A DNA stretch of 64,000 nucleotides from Gonocerus acuteangulatus. Taxonomy: Eukaryota > Arthropoda > Insecta > Hemiptera > Coreidae. The stretch is from assembly GCA_946811695.1 (NCBI GenBank), contig OX328123.1:148075975-148139974 (forward strand). The letters run 5' to 3'. Below are positions 1-10,439 of this stretch, in pieces. The first letter of the stretch is position 1. The number at the start of each line of letters is the position of its first letter. The notes beneath the pieces are model-generated. The model was given only the letters and a program-made list of their open reading frames with translations, did no database searches and was not told where the DNA came from. The position numbers and the translations under genes are program-made.

Positions 1-1990
1 ACTGCCCCCTAGATTCTGATTAATACGTTAACTCTGCCCCCTGTTAAGCTGTAATTATTTATCATGAAATACGCTGCTCTCTTGATAATCATCATAAATT
101 GTATGTGTGATAAGAGCGGTTGTAAGTTGTAAATCAAGAGAGCATAAGATCCAGTTCCTACATAGATAAGTGGTGGAGCTCTGACCCCTCGCTATCGCCG
201 GCTGGAGGTGAGTACGGTTTGGAACAGGTCTCATTATCTTTATAGAACATTACCTCAAGAATTAATGATATTTTCATTCCTAAAATTAACATTTCTTCGC
301 AAAGAAACAACTAATATAAATATATATAAACAAGAAGGATAAACTGGAAAAGTCTGACTAGCAGAAAATGCGTCATTTTGTTGGGTTTCCTAGTGCCATT
401 TGGGATGGCTTATTGTTTTTCATAACCATTCGTGAAACATGTAAGCAGGTGTAAAAATTTAAGAAGTAATTTTAAAGAGAAGCAAGATTTTAGGCGCCAC
501 AACATGAAATTATGCTTTAAATTTTGTACGATTTCGACACTCATAGTATTCCCAAAACGTATAGCCCCGGAAATTGCTTCATTTAATTCTCTAAGTCCAA
601 TTTCAAAATTTTCTTAAACATAGGGTGTTCGTTTTAAATAAGGAGAGTTATGAATGGACAACTAGTACTTACAGATTCTTTAAAATAATCAAATACTGAC
701 TTTTAAATATGACAATAGTTTCTGAGGCATTCTCAACAATTATGGGAAAGCTTTAATACCCATATAAAATATGAATAAAAATGGGTTATATCATGATTTA
801 TACACAGAGAAGATATTTGGCTTGACACTTGATTATTATAATAAAAAAAAAAATCAAATAAATAGGTTTTAGTGCCAATAATTAGAACTAAGCTTTAAGC
901 CTTCGCCATGGTTTATAAAATGGAAAATTTACAACTAGAGATTATGTAAAATAACATGGTTTGTTTAAACACTTGAGCACGGAGAAGAATATAATTCTTG
1001 TTGGCTAAATAGAAGGAAATTACAACAATACAGCTAAACTCAGCATTGACAAGGAACTCGGCTGTAGAAAATGTCATATCATACAGAATAAATACAAAGG
1101 AAGGTTACAATGAGCAACCATAAAGAATCAGAAACACTAGATAATTAATACGTTTCCCTAGTTATAGCAACCCAAGCAACCAGTTCGTCAAGGACTATCT
1201 TCAGCCTGTGAGAGAAAAAGAAACATTAGGACAGTTTTTTACTAGCATCGCCACAAATAGAGTTTATAATATTTGAAAAATTGTAACATTTGCCTAATGA
1301 ACTAGTTTAAATTATAATTTTCATGGTTATTCGATATAGCTAATTGTTCATAACCCGATAAAAAGATATTCAATACTTAATTATAATAATTAACAATAAG
1401 GTTCGATTTTCTGTAAATATCCAAGAATTTAAATTTGTTTTCCTCATTATTCTTTTTTATTCTGCAGGATGAAATTACTCTTTGTGTACAGTACTCATTA
1501 TTGTTTTTACATTACATTTCCTGATTCCTTTTCATTGTAAATTATATTAATTAAATACTGCAAATTCATTCATTCATTGGTTCAATAATTACAACAACAA
1601 AATTCCAACATCCCAGCATCTTATAAGAAATAGTTTTCCATGTAACGATTACATCTTGCAAGGTTTGTATAATTTAGAATAGAATTCTAAATTCTAGAAT
1701 TCTCCTTTTCAGCAGAATATAACCATCTTTTGAAGATTAAAGTGCCGTTTTTTCAACGTTTTTATCGAAAAGTAATTAGCCTTTCGTATGTTCACTTTCA
1801 ACTCACCACGATTTCTTATCTGTTTCTGATTTGGTCATGCCTGTTGAAAAAACATATCCTGTATAACACTTTCTACATCAAACGTCACAACATTTTATCT
1901 ATTCTGATGAATGCTAAATTTTGTGAAAAACGTAAAACCCAGTCGGTTATTTATGATGCAGTGGAAAAGGGGGTCAATTAAGCTCAACAA
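1..1990. other. AT-rich stretch with no recognisable gene
   Basis: No ORF in either strand has a recognisable motif or more than about 80 codons. The first ~220 bases share a loose motif (a CCCCTCGCTATCGCC-type segment) with about 42345-42415, so they are probably the end of a dispersed repeat. The remainder is plain AT-rich DNA. Confidence 0.6.
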
Positions 1991-1996
1991 TTTTAA

Positions 1997-2020
1997 ACTA
2001 TATATATATATATATATATA
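1997..2020. repeat. (TA)n microsatellite
   Basis: An uninterrupted run of TA dinucleotides, about 12 units. Confidence 0.9.
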
Positions 2021-2467
2021 CTCATTTCCTATACATAATTCAGGTTATAAATAATAAGATTTTTGAAAATGATAAATAACCGCGTCGAATATTTCAATTG
2101 ACTCCAGCCTGGGGGCAATTGAACCAATAATATTAGAATATCAAACAAAAGATTTTAAACGCACATCTACTATATATTTGTCGAATGACACTCACTCGCT
2201 GTCCTATCATCGTCCAGCCCAAACCACTTACTTTTTGCTTATGTTTGTGTCGCGGTTCCTCCCTCCCCCATAGGGAGGAACCGCGCTTATAGGGCTGACC
2301 TCATGACGCAATCCGGAACAGCCGACTAGAAAATTTTACGTTTCACAACCCCTAGAGAACGAAAATAAGGATGGTTCTAATTTGTACGGTGGACGGATTC
2401 TGCTGGCTAACGAACATGACCTTTCAAATTAGACGAAATATTTTTGTACGAACAGACAAATATACTT

Positions 2468-3068
2468 TCAATAGAAAAGGCCATTCACCGTAATAAAGAT
2501 TTATTACTAAACGAACAAATAAACTTCCCAACATCAGACCTTAGGAAAATTTTCATATCCCAACAAAAGACGCCATCCCTCGGACCCACCACCTGACAGA
2601 CCCGTCATCCCTTACTCTGACACCTTCAGACTGATTACCCCTTCACAAACATGACATCAAATAACCCGACATAATCCTTCAACATACACTGTCTCCAACA
2701 GAAAGTTCAGTGGTCTCTGGTTCAACAACCTTGATTCTTGTGATCTCCAATATCCAACGTCATATATACTCTGCTCACCCGGAATAGTCTCATTACCTCA
2801 CACCTGTTCGGAGAGGCGGTTAGCAGTAATACCGGTGGAGTAATAGGTAACATTATTTGTCATAGCTTTAGTAATAAGAATACTTATAAATATTTCTGTA
2901 ATTAATATATGCGTGTTTTTGTGAAAATTGTAGATGCACTGACGATGAGAACCATGTTCTCGAAAAGCTTTTGCTAATAAATACTTTGAAAAACAGTGGA
3001 GAGACATTATTTTTCTACCTTCTACGAAATCGAGAACTCCACAAATAACGCTGCATACATCACAGATA
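2468..3068 (+). mobile_element. Penelope-like element 3' fragment, copy 1
   Basis: This is nearly identical, in the opposite orientation, to 40435-41045. It begins inside the last ~40 codons of a GIY-YIG endonuclease ORF: IEKAIHRNKDLLLNEQINF can be read, and the reading ends with a stop near 2596. About 470 bases of 3' terminal region follow. Truncation at the 5' end and insertion beside inverted host sequence are typical of Penelope-like elements. The high identity between the two copies suggests recent activity. Confidence 0.8.
2939..2975 (+). other. Hammerhead-ribozyme-like motif in Penelope terminal region
   Basis: CTGACGA (2939-2945) fits the conserved CUGANGA core. One extra base follows, then a perfect 6-bp stem GAGAAC/GTTCTC with a 3-nt loop (2947-2961), then GAAA. 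Hammerhead motifs are known in Penelope-like terminal repeats. Here the extra base after the core and a weak third stem make activity doubtful. The same motif lies at 40540-40567 on the minus strand. Confidence 0.45.
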
Positions 3069-3994
3069 TATATATTTATGTATTTGTATATTTGTCTGTT
3101 CGTACAAAAATATTTCGTCTAATTTGAAAGGTCATGTTCGTTAGGCAGCAGAATCCGTCCACCAGAAAATGGTTTTTGGAGCGAAATTCGCCCAACAAAA
3201 ATCGTTGCGCTTACTTCATATGCTTGCAAGTACTTGTTTAAAGGTTCATTGGCCTAGAAAAACGAATGAAACCATTTTTGACGCGTTAACTGTTTTCGAG
3301 AAAATTGGAAACATAGTTGTCGAAAAACGTTTTTGGTTAGATTACTTAGAATCATGGGATTCAAATGAAACATTTTCTGCATGTTTTAAATTCATATAAA
3401 AAGATTTTTATATTTTGGATACGTTTGGAGTTAAGGAAGGATTAGAATAATATATTTTATTAATAGACATGAAAAGTTTTGGGAACTTCGTATATTTTCC
3501 TTAATATCTCGAAAACGGTTAGAAATCTTGTTAGCAGAAGGCCACCATTCGAAAGCCTACTAAATGTTCTACAAAAAAAAATCCTAAAGTATTTTTCGAT
3601 TAGGCGATGTCAATCGGAGAAATAAGTACTTAAAACTTCAAATGTGTTTGTTTTATTCTTTTGAACAGGTTTTTGTCTTTGTTTAAACCATTTTTTCATA
3701 TTTTCTTATTTGTTTTATATTGCATTTATCTGTAAAATTAGTATTACAGTAAAAGAAAATATGAAACAGTAAGTAGTGTGTTTCTTGAGGGAAACTTGAC
3801 AAGGCCAGGGAGTAAGGTATGAGGTATGGGCCCTTGCAACCGTGACTTCATTGTGATCATAAATTATTTCATGAAAGTTATAACCAAAATTATACCCGTT
3901 TTCATGCCAACCTTTCCAACATTAGGGATAAGAGCGGATCCCTGCTAAGATGATGCAGTTCCTGCGAGTCGATTCTTTTTGATTCTTAATGCTT

Positions 3995-4395
3995 ATCGGT
4001 AAACATTGACAGTTTTGCACTTTTTAACTTTTATATCTGATGAATCCTGTCGTAAAGGACTTATTTGTGCGGGATTACAGGTATTTACTTATTACTAAAT
4101 ACTTCTGTAGAAGTCGAAGTTTGCCGTGCCCCTGGAACGAAGGACTTGTACAGCAGTCCGACCCTTCTCTCTTGCTTACCAGCTCCCTACGTCTAACCTT
4201 TCCAGGAGTTTGACCTTGGGGCTATTAAGGAAGGATTTAGAGAAGCTTTAGCTATTTCTTTTGCCACTGATTGCCGGAAAATTAACTATTTGTGTCGAGA
4301 GAGAGCTATGGATTATGGATACATGGGTCGGGATCGTAAAAATTAACATCGCGAGTGTTAGATCCAACTCGATCCCATTGAAAAGGTTGTTGAAT
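3995..4395. other. Intervening sequence, nothing recognised
   Basis: No ORF, repeat or RNA-like feature was recognised between the end of family A and the tandem duplication at 4397. Confidence 0.5.
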
Positions 4396-4396
4396 T

Positions 4397-4464
4397 TTTC
4401 TTGTTTTTAATAAAAAAGTGGGGGCGAGGTTTTCTTGTTTTTAATAAAAAAGAGGGGGCGAGGT
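4397..4464. repeat. 34-bp tandem duplication
   Basis: Two adjacent 34-bp units (4397-4430 and 4431-4464), each ending in GGGGGCGAGGT, abut and overlap the start of the tRNA-like SINE head. They differ by one base (GTG versus GAG). Confidence 0.85.
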
Positions 4465-4810
4465 TAGCTCAGTGGTAGAGCACTCGACTAATGAACTGGA
4501 GGACCAGGTTCAAAACCCGAGCGCGCACTAAAGATTTTTTCTCTTAGTGCTGCCGTTCGAGGGTTAGATTTGGGGTACCAGATCGTCCCTAGGCTCACCC
4601 AGCCTTTAATTAATTTAATTAATAATGGGTACCTTGGGTGCTAATGACTCTAGCAGTCGCAGCAGCTAAGGGGAAAATCAGGCGGCCGGAGCATAGTATT
4701 GACCACACTATCTCCCTAGTGTGCCGTATGGCCAAGAATCAGATACCTCTACAGTATCTGCCCCTCTGGGCCCTCGTGGCATGTTACGGGACTAATTTTT
4801 TTTTTTTTTT
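4452..4810 (+). mobile_element. tRNA-derived SINE, type 1
   Basis: The head has an A box (TTAGCTCAGTGG, about 4463-4474) and a B box (GGTTCAAAACC, about 4508-4518), spaced as in a tRNA. The two ends do not pair as a proper acceptor stem, so this is a tRNA-derived SINE rather than a working tRNA gene. A ~270-bp body follows (including GGTACCAGATCGTCCCTAGG) and ends in a T-rich tract near 4797-4810. A related minus-strand copy is at 17340-17545. Confidence 0.7.
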
Positions 4811-4815
4811 AAATA

Positions 4816-4915
4816 AAAAAGAGGCTATTTATTTATTTAATTTCTTTGATTAATACCTATATCATAAAAAGAGGCTATTTATTTATTTAGCTTCTTTGAT
4901 TAATACCTATATCAT
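4816..4915. repeat. 50-bp tandem duplication
   Basis: Two consecutive 50-bp units (4816-4865 and 4866-4915) begin AAAAAGAGGCTATTTATTTA and differ by only a couple of bases. They sit right after the SINE tail. Confidence 0.85.
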
Positions 4916-5127
4916 TTTTCGTACTAAAAAGTATAGACTATAATTTTATTTACTTATTTATTATCAAGACTCTCATAACGCAGATGATTCGCTCGATAAT
5001 TACAAATATGTTCTTATAATTAAACAGTTGTTACAATTTCTTATTGATATTTCATATAAAGTAAAAACATTAATTTACAATAAAAGTATTTTACAAATTA
5101 ATATAACAGTTATACGTATGCACACTA

Positions 5128-5129
<2 letters not shown>

Positions 5130-5193
<64 letters not shown>
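5130..5193. repeat. (TA)n microsatellite
   Basis: An uninterrupted TA tract of about 32 units. The ORFs that cross it in both strands are simple IYIY-type artefacts. Confidence 0.95.
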
Positions 5194-5199
<6 letters not shown>

Positions 5200-5710
5200 C
5201 ATGTATATATATTAAAACATTACTATATACATTACAGATGTATATGCAAGTGCACAACACATGCATATACATTGCTTTTATACACTATGTGTAATTCATG
5301 TTATACACATGTACATACATACGTATTCATACACTCACGCTTATAAATCACGATTAAGTGAAAATAAAATTAATTTAAAATAACAAGTAATTATAATGAA
5401 AATAATCTTTTCACCAATGCTACCAGATTTCAGAAGTAACTTTAGAGTCTAAAATTAAATCTTGTTGTATAGCTGTGTGTGTTTTAGATGTTGAAAAATA
5501 GTGTTTATCGATTGGCTACCCACTTTCAAAAGTTCAGCCTTGTCGTGAGGTATTTGTAAGTAATCACGTCTTCTACATTCTGTCAAAATGTGTTTAACTG
5601 CTAGAGGTAAGTTACACTGTCTGCAAGTAGGTTCTTCAGTTTTAGTCATTAAAAACGAGTGTGTGAGTAAAGTATCTCCGATTCTTAAACGACATAAGAC
5701 TACTTCTTCT

Positions 5711-6793
5711 TAGTGTTGTTAAAAGCGAGCCCTAGACCCCTGTATATTTATTACTGCCTAGAGGCTTCAGGCTTGAACCTTGAACTTAGCCTCTACAGCC
5801 CGAGCTCTGGGGCTCCATGAAGGCTCGGGAGTGAGGCTCCATCCTAACCTTATCAAGCCCTGAAGGTTCGGCAAGGTTCTCCCTCGATCCTTGAAGGCTC
5901 GGCCTTGGAGCCCTGGGAAGGTAGAGCTTCGGCAAGCACGGTTATAGTCAACCCCTTTCTAGTGCTTTACTAGATTATCTATATACAATAATTCCTTACT
6001 CTTTAATTATTACATGTTATTAATTTCGATTTGTTGGTGAGATATCTCACCATTTATTTAACAATAATAAATTTAAGTTTCTAACGGCATCTTTATTTAC
6101 AAAGGGAGGTAATTTAGCTGTTATCTCTGATAATTCTTATTTTGCTTCATTTGTAATTTATTAAAATTCAACAGAGTTCAGTTTATAATGTTAATGATTA
6201 CGCTAAATAAAGTGCTTCAATTAGGTGATTTTTTAAATTCTGTATTCTTATGGATTAAAATCTAAATGAAAAATTGTATGGACTTTTATTTTTTAAGGGA
6301 GATAAAAGTATGACAGTGTCAGACAGTTAAGAAGTATGACAGTGTTGCCATCACCGTCTAACAGAATTTATTTTTTAGAAAAAGTTACTATTTTTAACCG
6401 ATTAGTGATCCATATAATCTAGTTTATCGATGTCATGATAAATTTAATTGCTAGCGAGTAATTTCAGTGTGGCGGAAACAATTTTCCCCACACCCCAAAG
6501 TATATTTCATGAAACAGCTGTTTGCCCGCCATCCGCCATTTTGGAAATGAAAATTAAAAGGCTTCAAAGCATGCGCCTTCCACCAAGCCGAGCCAAGAAG
6601 GCTCGCGCCTTCTATCGAGCCGAGGCTTCAAGGCTCGCGCCTTCTATCGAGCCGAGGCTTCAAGGCTCGCGCCTTCTACCAAGCCGAGGCTTCAAGGCTC
6701 GCGCCTTCAATCGAGCCCTGTCCAAGCTCTGACAGCTCGAGCTTTTAGAAGCCGCGCCTTCTAGCCTTAAAGGTGCGCTCTTTTACAACACTA
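5711..6793. mobile_element. hAT-like non-autonomous DNA transposon (MITE)
   Basis: It is bounded by an 8-bp target duplication CTTCTTCT (5703-5710 and 6794-6801). Its terminal inverted repeats are TAGTGTTGTTAAAAGCG at the left and, at the right, the complement of TAGTGTTGTAAAAGAGCG. An 8-bp duplication with TAGNG-type ends is the hAT signature. The 1083-bp interior has no transposase. It does have many subterminal AAGGCTCG/CGAGCC motifs on both sides, including a ~32-bp unit (GAGGCTTCAAGGCTCGCG...) repeated three to four times at 6598-6715, plausible transposase-binding clusters. It interrupts the LINE open frame exactly, which confirms the boundaries. Confidence 0.85.
6598..6715. repeat. Short tandem repeats inside the hAT-like MITE
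   Basis: About three and a half copies of a ~32-bp unit containing GCTCGCGCCTTCTA and GAGCCGAGGCTTCAAG. They create an artificial open frame (SRLAPSIEPRLQGSRL...), which I do not treat as a protein. Confidence 0.8.
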
Positions 6794-7289
6794 CTTCTTC
6801 TCGTCTCACATCCCGTGAGCTTGATGACCAAGCTTCAACTGTATGTTTAATTTCTCTGAGTTTGTTGTCTCGTGTAAGTTGCCAATATCGCTGCCAGTTG
6901 TTTAAAGTTTTAGTGTAAGTAAGTCTTTTATTATATTTTAATGTCAAGAGATCAATGTCATTTGTATCTCTTCGTGTCGCTAATTTTGCTAGTTCGCCTA
7001 CGTTAGTGCTTTCAGAAATATTTTCATGTCCAGAAAACCATATCATTTTAATTTGAATGTTGTTTTCCTGTAACCGGTGTATATGATCTAATATTTGTTT
7101 GAGAATGGGGTGTGTTGTGTATATGTTGTTAAGAGAGAATAAGGAACTGAGCGAATCAGTAAATAACATTACCTGGTTATAATCAGTAGTCTGTATTCTG
7201 CTGATACCTAACAGAATGGCCTGTAATTCAGCACTGTATACACTTGCATTTTGTGGCAGTTTTTCTTGATAGAAATCTTCTATAGACTA

Positions 7290-7735
7290 TAAAAAATATT
7301 TATTGGAGCATCTAATTATATAATTCAACGTAAATATTTAGAGCTAAAAGTAAACGTAAAAGAATAATAAAATACAGTTTTCCTACGATTAGAAATGTTA
7401 AGGGAGGAAATTATATGAAGGTTTTTACGGACGTCGAGAGGAGGGCGAGAATAGCTTCGTAACTAGGGCCCGGCCAGGTAGAGATGGCCGTCCTACAGGG
7501 TCGGTCAGCCCGCACTATCCGTCGTAAGCTAAGGGTTAAGTTGGAGGATTCACTAGTAGATATAGTAAGACTATTATTCATTCAAGTTTATTTTCATCGT
7601 GCACTAAAGTGCTACTTGATGGAGCTGATTGATTAGACGTTACATTTGCGAAAATTGGCTGTGGAACGTCAGTGACACTGGCAGATGAGAATTCCTCATT
7701 AGTAGAAATTATATTAAGCAAAACTTAGGTAAACA
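7290..7735. other. Unassigned sequence between LINE and family A
   Basis: No recognised gene. A G+C-richer patch at about 7435-7555 stands out from its neighbours but shows no motif I know. Confidence 0.4.
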
Positions 7736-7736
7736 G

Positions 7737-8122
7737 TAACAAAAACCCGTTGAAAAGAACATTAAGCGGAAATGACTCGCACGTCATATCAACATTTGCG
7801 CTAGGAAACCACTATTGCCAACAAGTTTCTCTTTTTCTTGCCTTCTTTTGCTAAAATACTGCTTTTCCTGATAAATGCAATTTAGAACAAAAAAACAACC
7901 AATTAAGAAGTGAGTTAATCAACCACAAAATCCCGTTCAAAAGAACAAAACAAAAACGTATGAAGTTCTAAGCACTTATTTCTCCTATTGATATTGCCCA
8001 CTCGAAAATTGCTTCAGAAACTGTATTGTAGAAAATTTATTAAGCATTCGAATGGTCACCTTCCACTTACCATGATTTCCCAGCCGTTTTCGAGGAGGGA
8101 GGGAGGGAGGAACTGCGCTAAG
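7737..8122 (-). mobile_element. Family A dispersed repeat, partial copy 2
   Basis: It shares the blocks AAGCACTTATTTCTCC, GAAAATTGCTTCAGAA and TTACCATGATTTCCCA with the copies at 54.2 and 59.4 kb. Its end is GAGGAACTGCGCTAA (~8105-8119). The middle of the family, including the TA tract, is deleted: the interior jumps straight to the G+C-rich terminal block at 8093. Confidence 0.7.
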
Positions 8123-8286
8123 AAAGAAGATTGTATTAAAACTTAGAGCAGAAATCGCTCTGAGGCGCTGTGAGATTATTGCAAGAAGAAGTGAATTGTA
8201 CTACTTATGACTATGTAATTATTCGTCCCAGGATGTGATGTCTATTTTTTATCAATTAAGTGATAATTTTTCAAATAGGTCAGTAC

Positions 8287-8287
8287 A

Positions 8288-8348
<61 letters not shown>
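8287..8348. repeat. (TA)n microsatellite
   Basis: About 30 TA units. Confidence 0.95.
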
Positions 8349-8353
<5 letters not shown>

Positions 8354-8449
8354 GCATGTATATATCTTCAGAAAGTATATCTTTCTAGTCCAAGTTACTA
8401 TGTAACCGACAGTCGGGTTAACAGTAACAGTAAGTCTGCGTTACAATGT

Positions 8450-9440
8450 TTACATTTTGGTCAGTCTTGGTCATCAGGTACTCATGGGTCATTCTACGGC
8501 TGATTCTTAGCCTTGCAAGGACTACCTCTTCTCGGCTTGAGCTCCTGTATGATGTCCAGTCTGTAATAGTGGGTATAATATCCCTTTGTTATGGGTATAA
8601 TTATTTTGTTGGCATGTCTAGTAATGTCATTGTGGAATAGATTAAATGACAGGTTTGTCAGTTCTTCTTTCACAAGTCTAGCATGTTTTTTTCAGCAGTT
8701 GAGTTTTGACTGATGTCCTTATGTCCACACAGCCAAAATAGTGTTATATGTTTTTGTTGAGTCTGTAAGTCATCGATTTTAATTCTTATTTCAGGCATTG
8801 TAGTGAACTCAATGAGTCACCAAGTGTTTATGTTGTGTAGATGGGATATTTTTCAACAAAAGTCGGATGGCATACAGTTCTGCCCCTAATATGTTTACAT
8901 AAAGAGGCAGCTTCTAAGCATAACGGCTGTCAAGCCAACTTCGTTTTCAGTTTTTGATCTATCAGTGAATATTGTAATGCAGTTTTCGAGTTGTTTGAAG
9001 TCTTCTGTGAAATAGTGTGTGTGTGTAGTAATGTTGAGATTGGGTCCTTTTTATGATAGTTTGTCAGGGTTAGGTCTATATTATATTTACGTATTGTCCA
9101 AGGTGGGTTACAAGCTCGTCTGTGAGTTGTAAGTTTGTATTGTCTCGGGGAAAACAGTTCTTCCATTTCAAGAAATCTTACATTAAATGGTCGGACATGA
9201 CTTCTCCTTTGTTAATATTTATACAGATTGCGATTTTCCATAATATCATTCGCGCAGGCTTCATTGGGCAGTGGTCTAAGTTTATAATAGTATGCCTCCG
9301 CTAATATTGCTCTTCTGTAAGATAGAGGAGGTTCGACGGCTTCTGCATACCAACTGGACTAGATCTGAAAGCACCAAGAGATAATCGTAAGCCACTGTTG
9401 TGTATTGAATTGAGCATGTTTAGTGTTGTGGGCCTGGCAG
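8450..9440 (-). mobile_element. Degenerate RNase H-bearing LINE remnant
   Basis: In minus-strand order: the end of the reverse transcriptase thumb (HNSGLRLSLGAF, near 9410), a linker (8930-9166), an RNase H core (LGAELYAIRLLL near 8890, FWLCGHKDISQNST near 8745) and REEVVLARLRI near 8530. Many stops and frameshifts separate them. This copy has its own RNase H and knuckle-proximal segment, so it is a second element rather than a continuation of the one ending at 7290. Confidence 0.75.
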
Positions 9441-10340
9441 ACGAGTAAGTTGATGTTTCAATTGACCCCATATGATTGTATTGTAATTATAAATACATTA
9501 TACATAATTCAAATATCTTTTTACGATTAATGGAGAGATAAAGCAGTAGTATATGAAAATTTACAATTGGAATTGCATGATTTAATGTTGCATGCATAAA
9601 AATACCAAGATCTGCGTTTTACTCATTTATATAATCACAATGATTCCAAATTTTGAGCAAACCAGAGTGTTAAATATTAGAATCTAATTCTAAGATGAAG
9701 ATTCCTTTCTTTTTTTTTTTTTTTTTTCTTTTTTTTTTTTCTTTTTTACGATTTTTAAATTCTTCAATTCTTTGTGGTTCCGTTGACCCCTCTCTCCCCT
9801 ACTCGAGACCCAAATTCTAAATTTTTTATTTCAGCCAGGAAAGTGGAATTATATCGCCCTGAGAGTGGTTTTATTAGATTCCCATAGTCGAAATAATTCT
9901 TACACGTGTAGTTCAATGAACGCAATTTCAGCTCTATGACTTTACTACATTTGGGGTTGGTGCCCTAACAAAAGTTCACATTAATCACTAGAAGATAACG
10001 AAATTGTCAAATCGTTTGTTAAAAATGAATTCATATTTCTTATTTTCTTTCACGCATTCCTGTTTTTAGAAGACAGAAGAGTTATTCCTGATTCGGGGAT
10101 TCAAATCTTGATTAGATTTGGAAAAAAAAACAGACAGACGTCTTCAAACTGTCAATTTATGTTAATTGAACAATGAGATAATTAAAATAATATGATTTTT
10201 GAATGATTTGAAAATAGATTTTGGTTTTTTCTATGTCTAATCAGGATTTCAATGTTTCATTTCAACTATATCAGTGATGGTATTGACCAAATTAAACTCG
10301 TCATCTACCCACACACAGTCGCACGCATGCACGCACGCAC
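9441..10340. other. No gene recognised
   Basis: AT-rich DNA with a poly(T)-type tract at 9710-9746. No ORF has a recognisable motif. Confidence 0.55.
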
Positions 10341-10345
10341 CCACG

Positions 10346-10349
<4 letters not shown>

Positions 10350-10434
<85 letters not shown>
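10350..10434. repeat. (CA)n microsatellite
   Basis: About 42 CA units preceded by imperfect ACGC repeats. The His-Thr and Cys-Val ORFs that cross it are artefacts. Confidence 0.95.
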
Positions 10435-10438
<4 letters not shown>

Positions 10439-10439
10439 G

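Larger units (their letters stand above)
2241..3990 (+). mobile_element. Family A dispersed repeat, copy 1, interrupted
   Basis: Family A was recognised by comparing copies inside this window (about 2.2, 7.7, 13.5, 27.4, 53.7, 53.9, 54.4 and 58.8-60.4 kb). This copy starts with a G+C-rich hairpin (arms GCGGTTCCTCCC and GGGAGGAACCGC, 2244-2279) and ends near 3987 with the reverse complement of GTCCGACTCGCAGG. Conserved interior blocks include the phrase TTTGGTACAAAAAT followed by a GTTCGTTAACCAGCAGAATC-type block. No coding capacity is apparent, so it is probably non-autonomous. It is broken by a Penelope-like fragment, and the roughly 75 bases to the left of that insertion (about 2390-2465) are an inverted duplicate of 3095-3170 to its right. 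The superfamily is uncertain. Confidence 0.7.
5440..7290 (-). mobile_element. RNase H-bearing LINE, 3' end, split by a MITE
   Basis: Reading leftwards, 7290-6794 encodes the ribonuclease H domain that follows the reverse transcriptase in I/R1/LOA-group LINEs: YSAELQAILLG (Glu site, ~7240-7205), FTDSLSSL (Asp site, ~7165), then WFSGHENISEST at the position of the usual H..G..N..AD segment, then RREEVVL. The frame resumes left of the inserted MITE, at 5710, as CRLRIGDTLLTHSFLMTK, followed by the C-terminal CCHC knuckle CRQCNLPLAVKHILTEC and a stop near 5455. Rejoining of the frame across 5711-6793 shows the two parts were once continuous. The Asp of the usual N-E-x-A-D motif has changed and the 5' end is missing, so this copy is dead. 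The exact clade is not certain. Confidence 0.85.

Noticed and set aside
3169..3399. 76-codon plus ORF
   Set aside because: It lies in the non-coding interior of family A; the corresponding frame is broken in other copies.
4452..4530. tRNA gene
   Set aside because: A and B boxes are present but the acceptor stem does not pair, and the copy has a SINE body and related decayed copies nearby. The same applies at 24.9, 43.2 and 49.7 kb.
6448..6732. 94-codon ORF with SRLAPSIEPRLQ repeats
   Set aside because: It lies within the hAT-like MITE and results from short tandem repeats.
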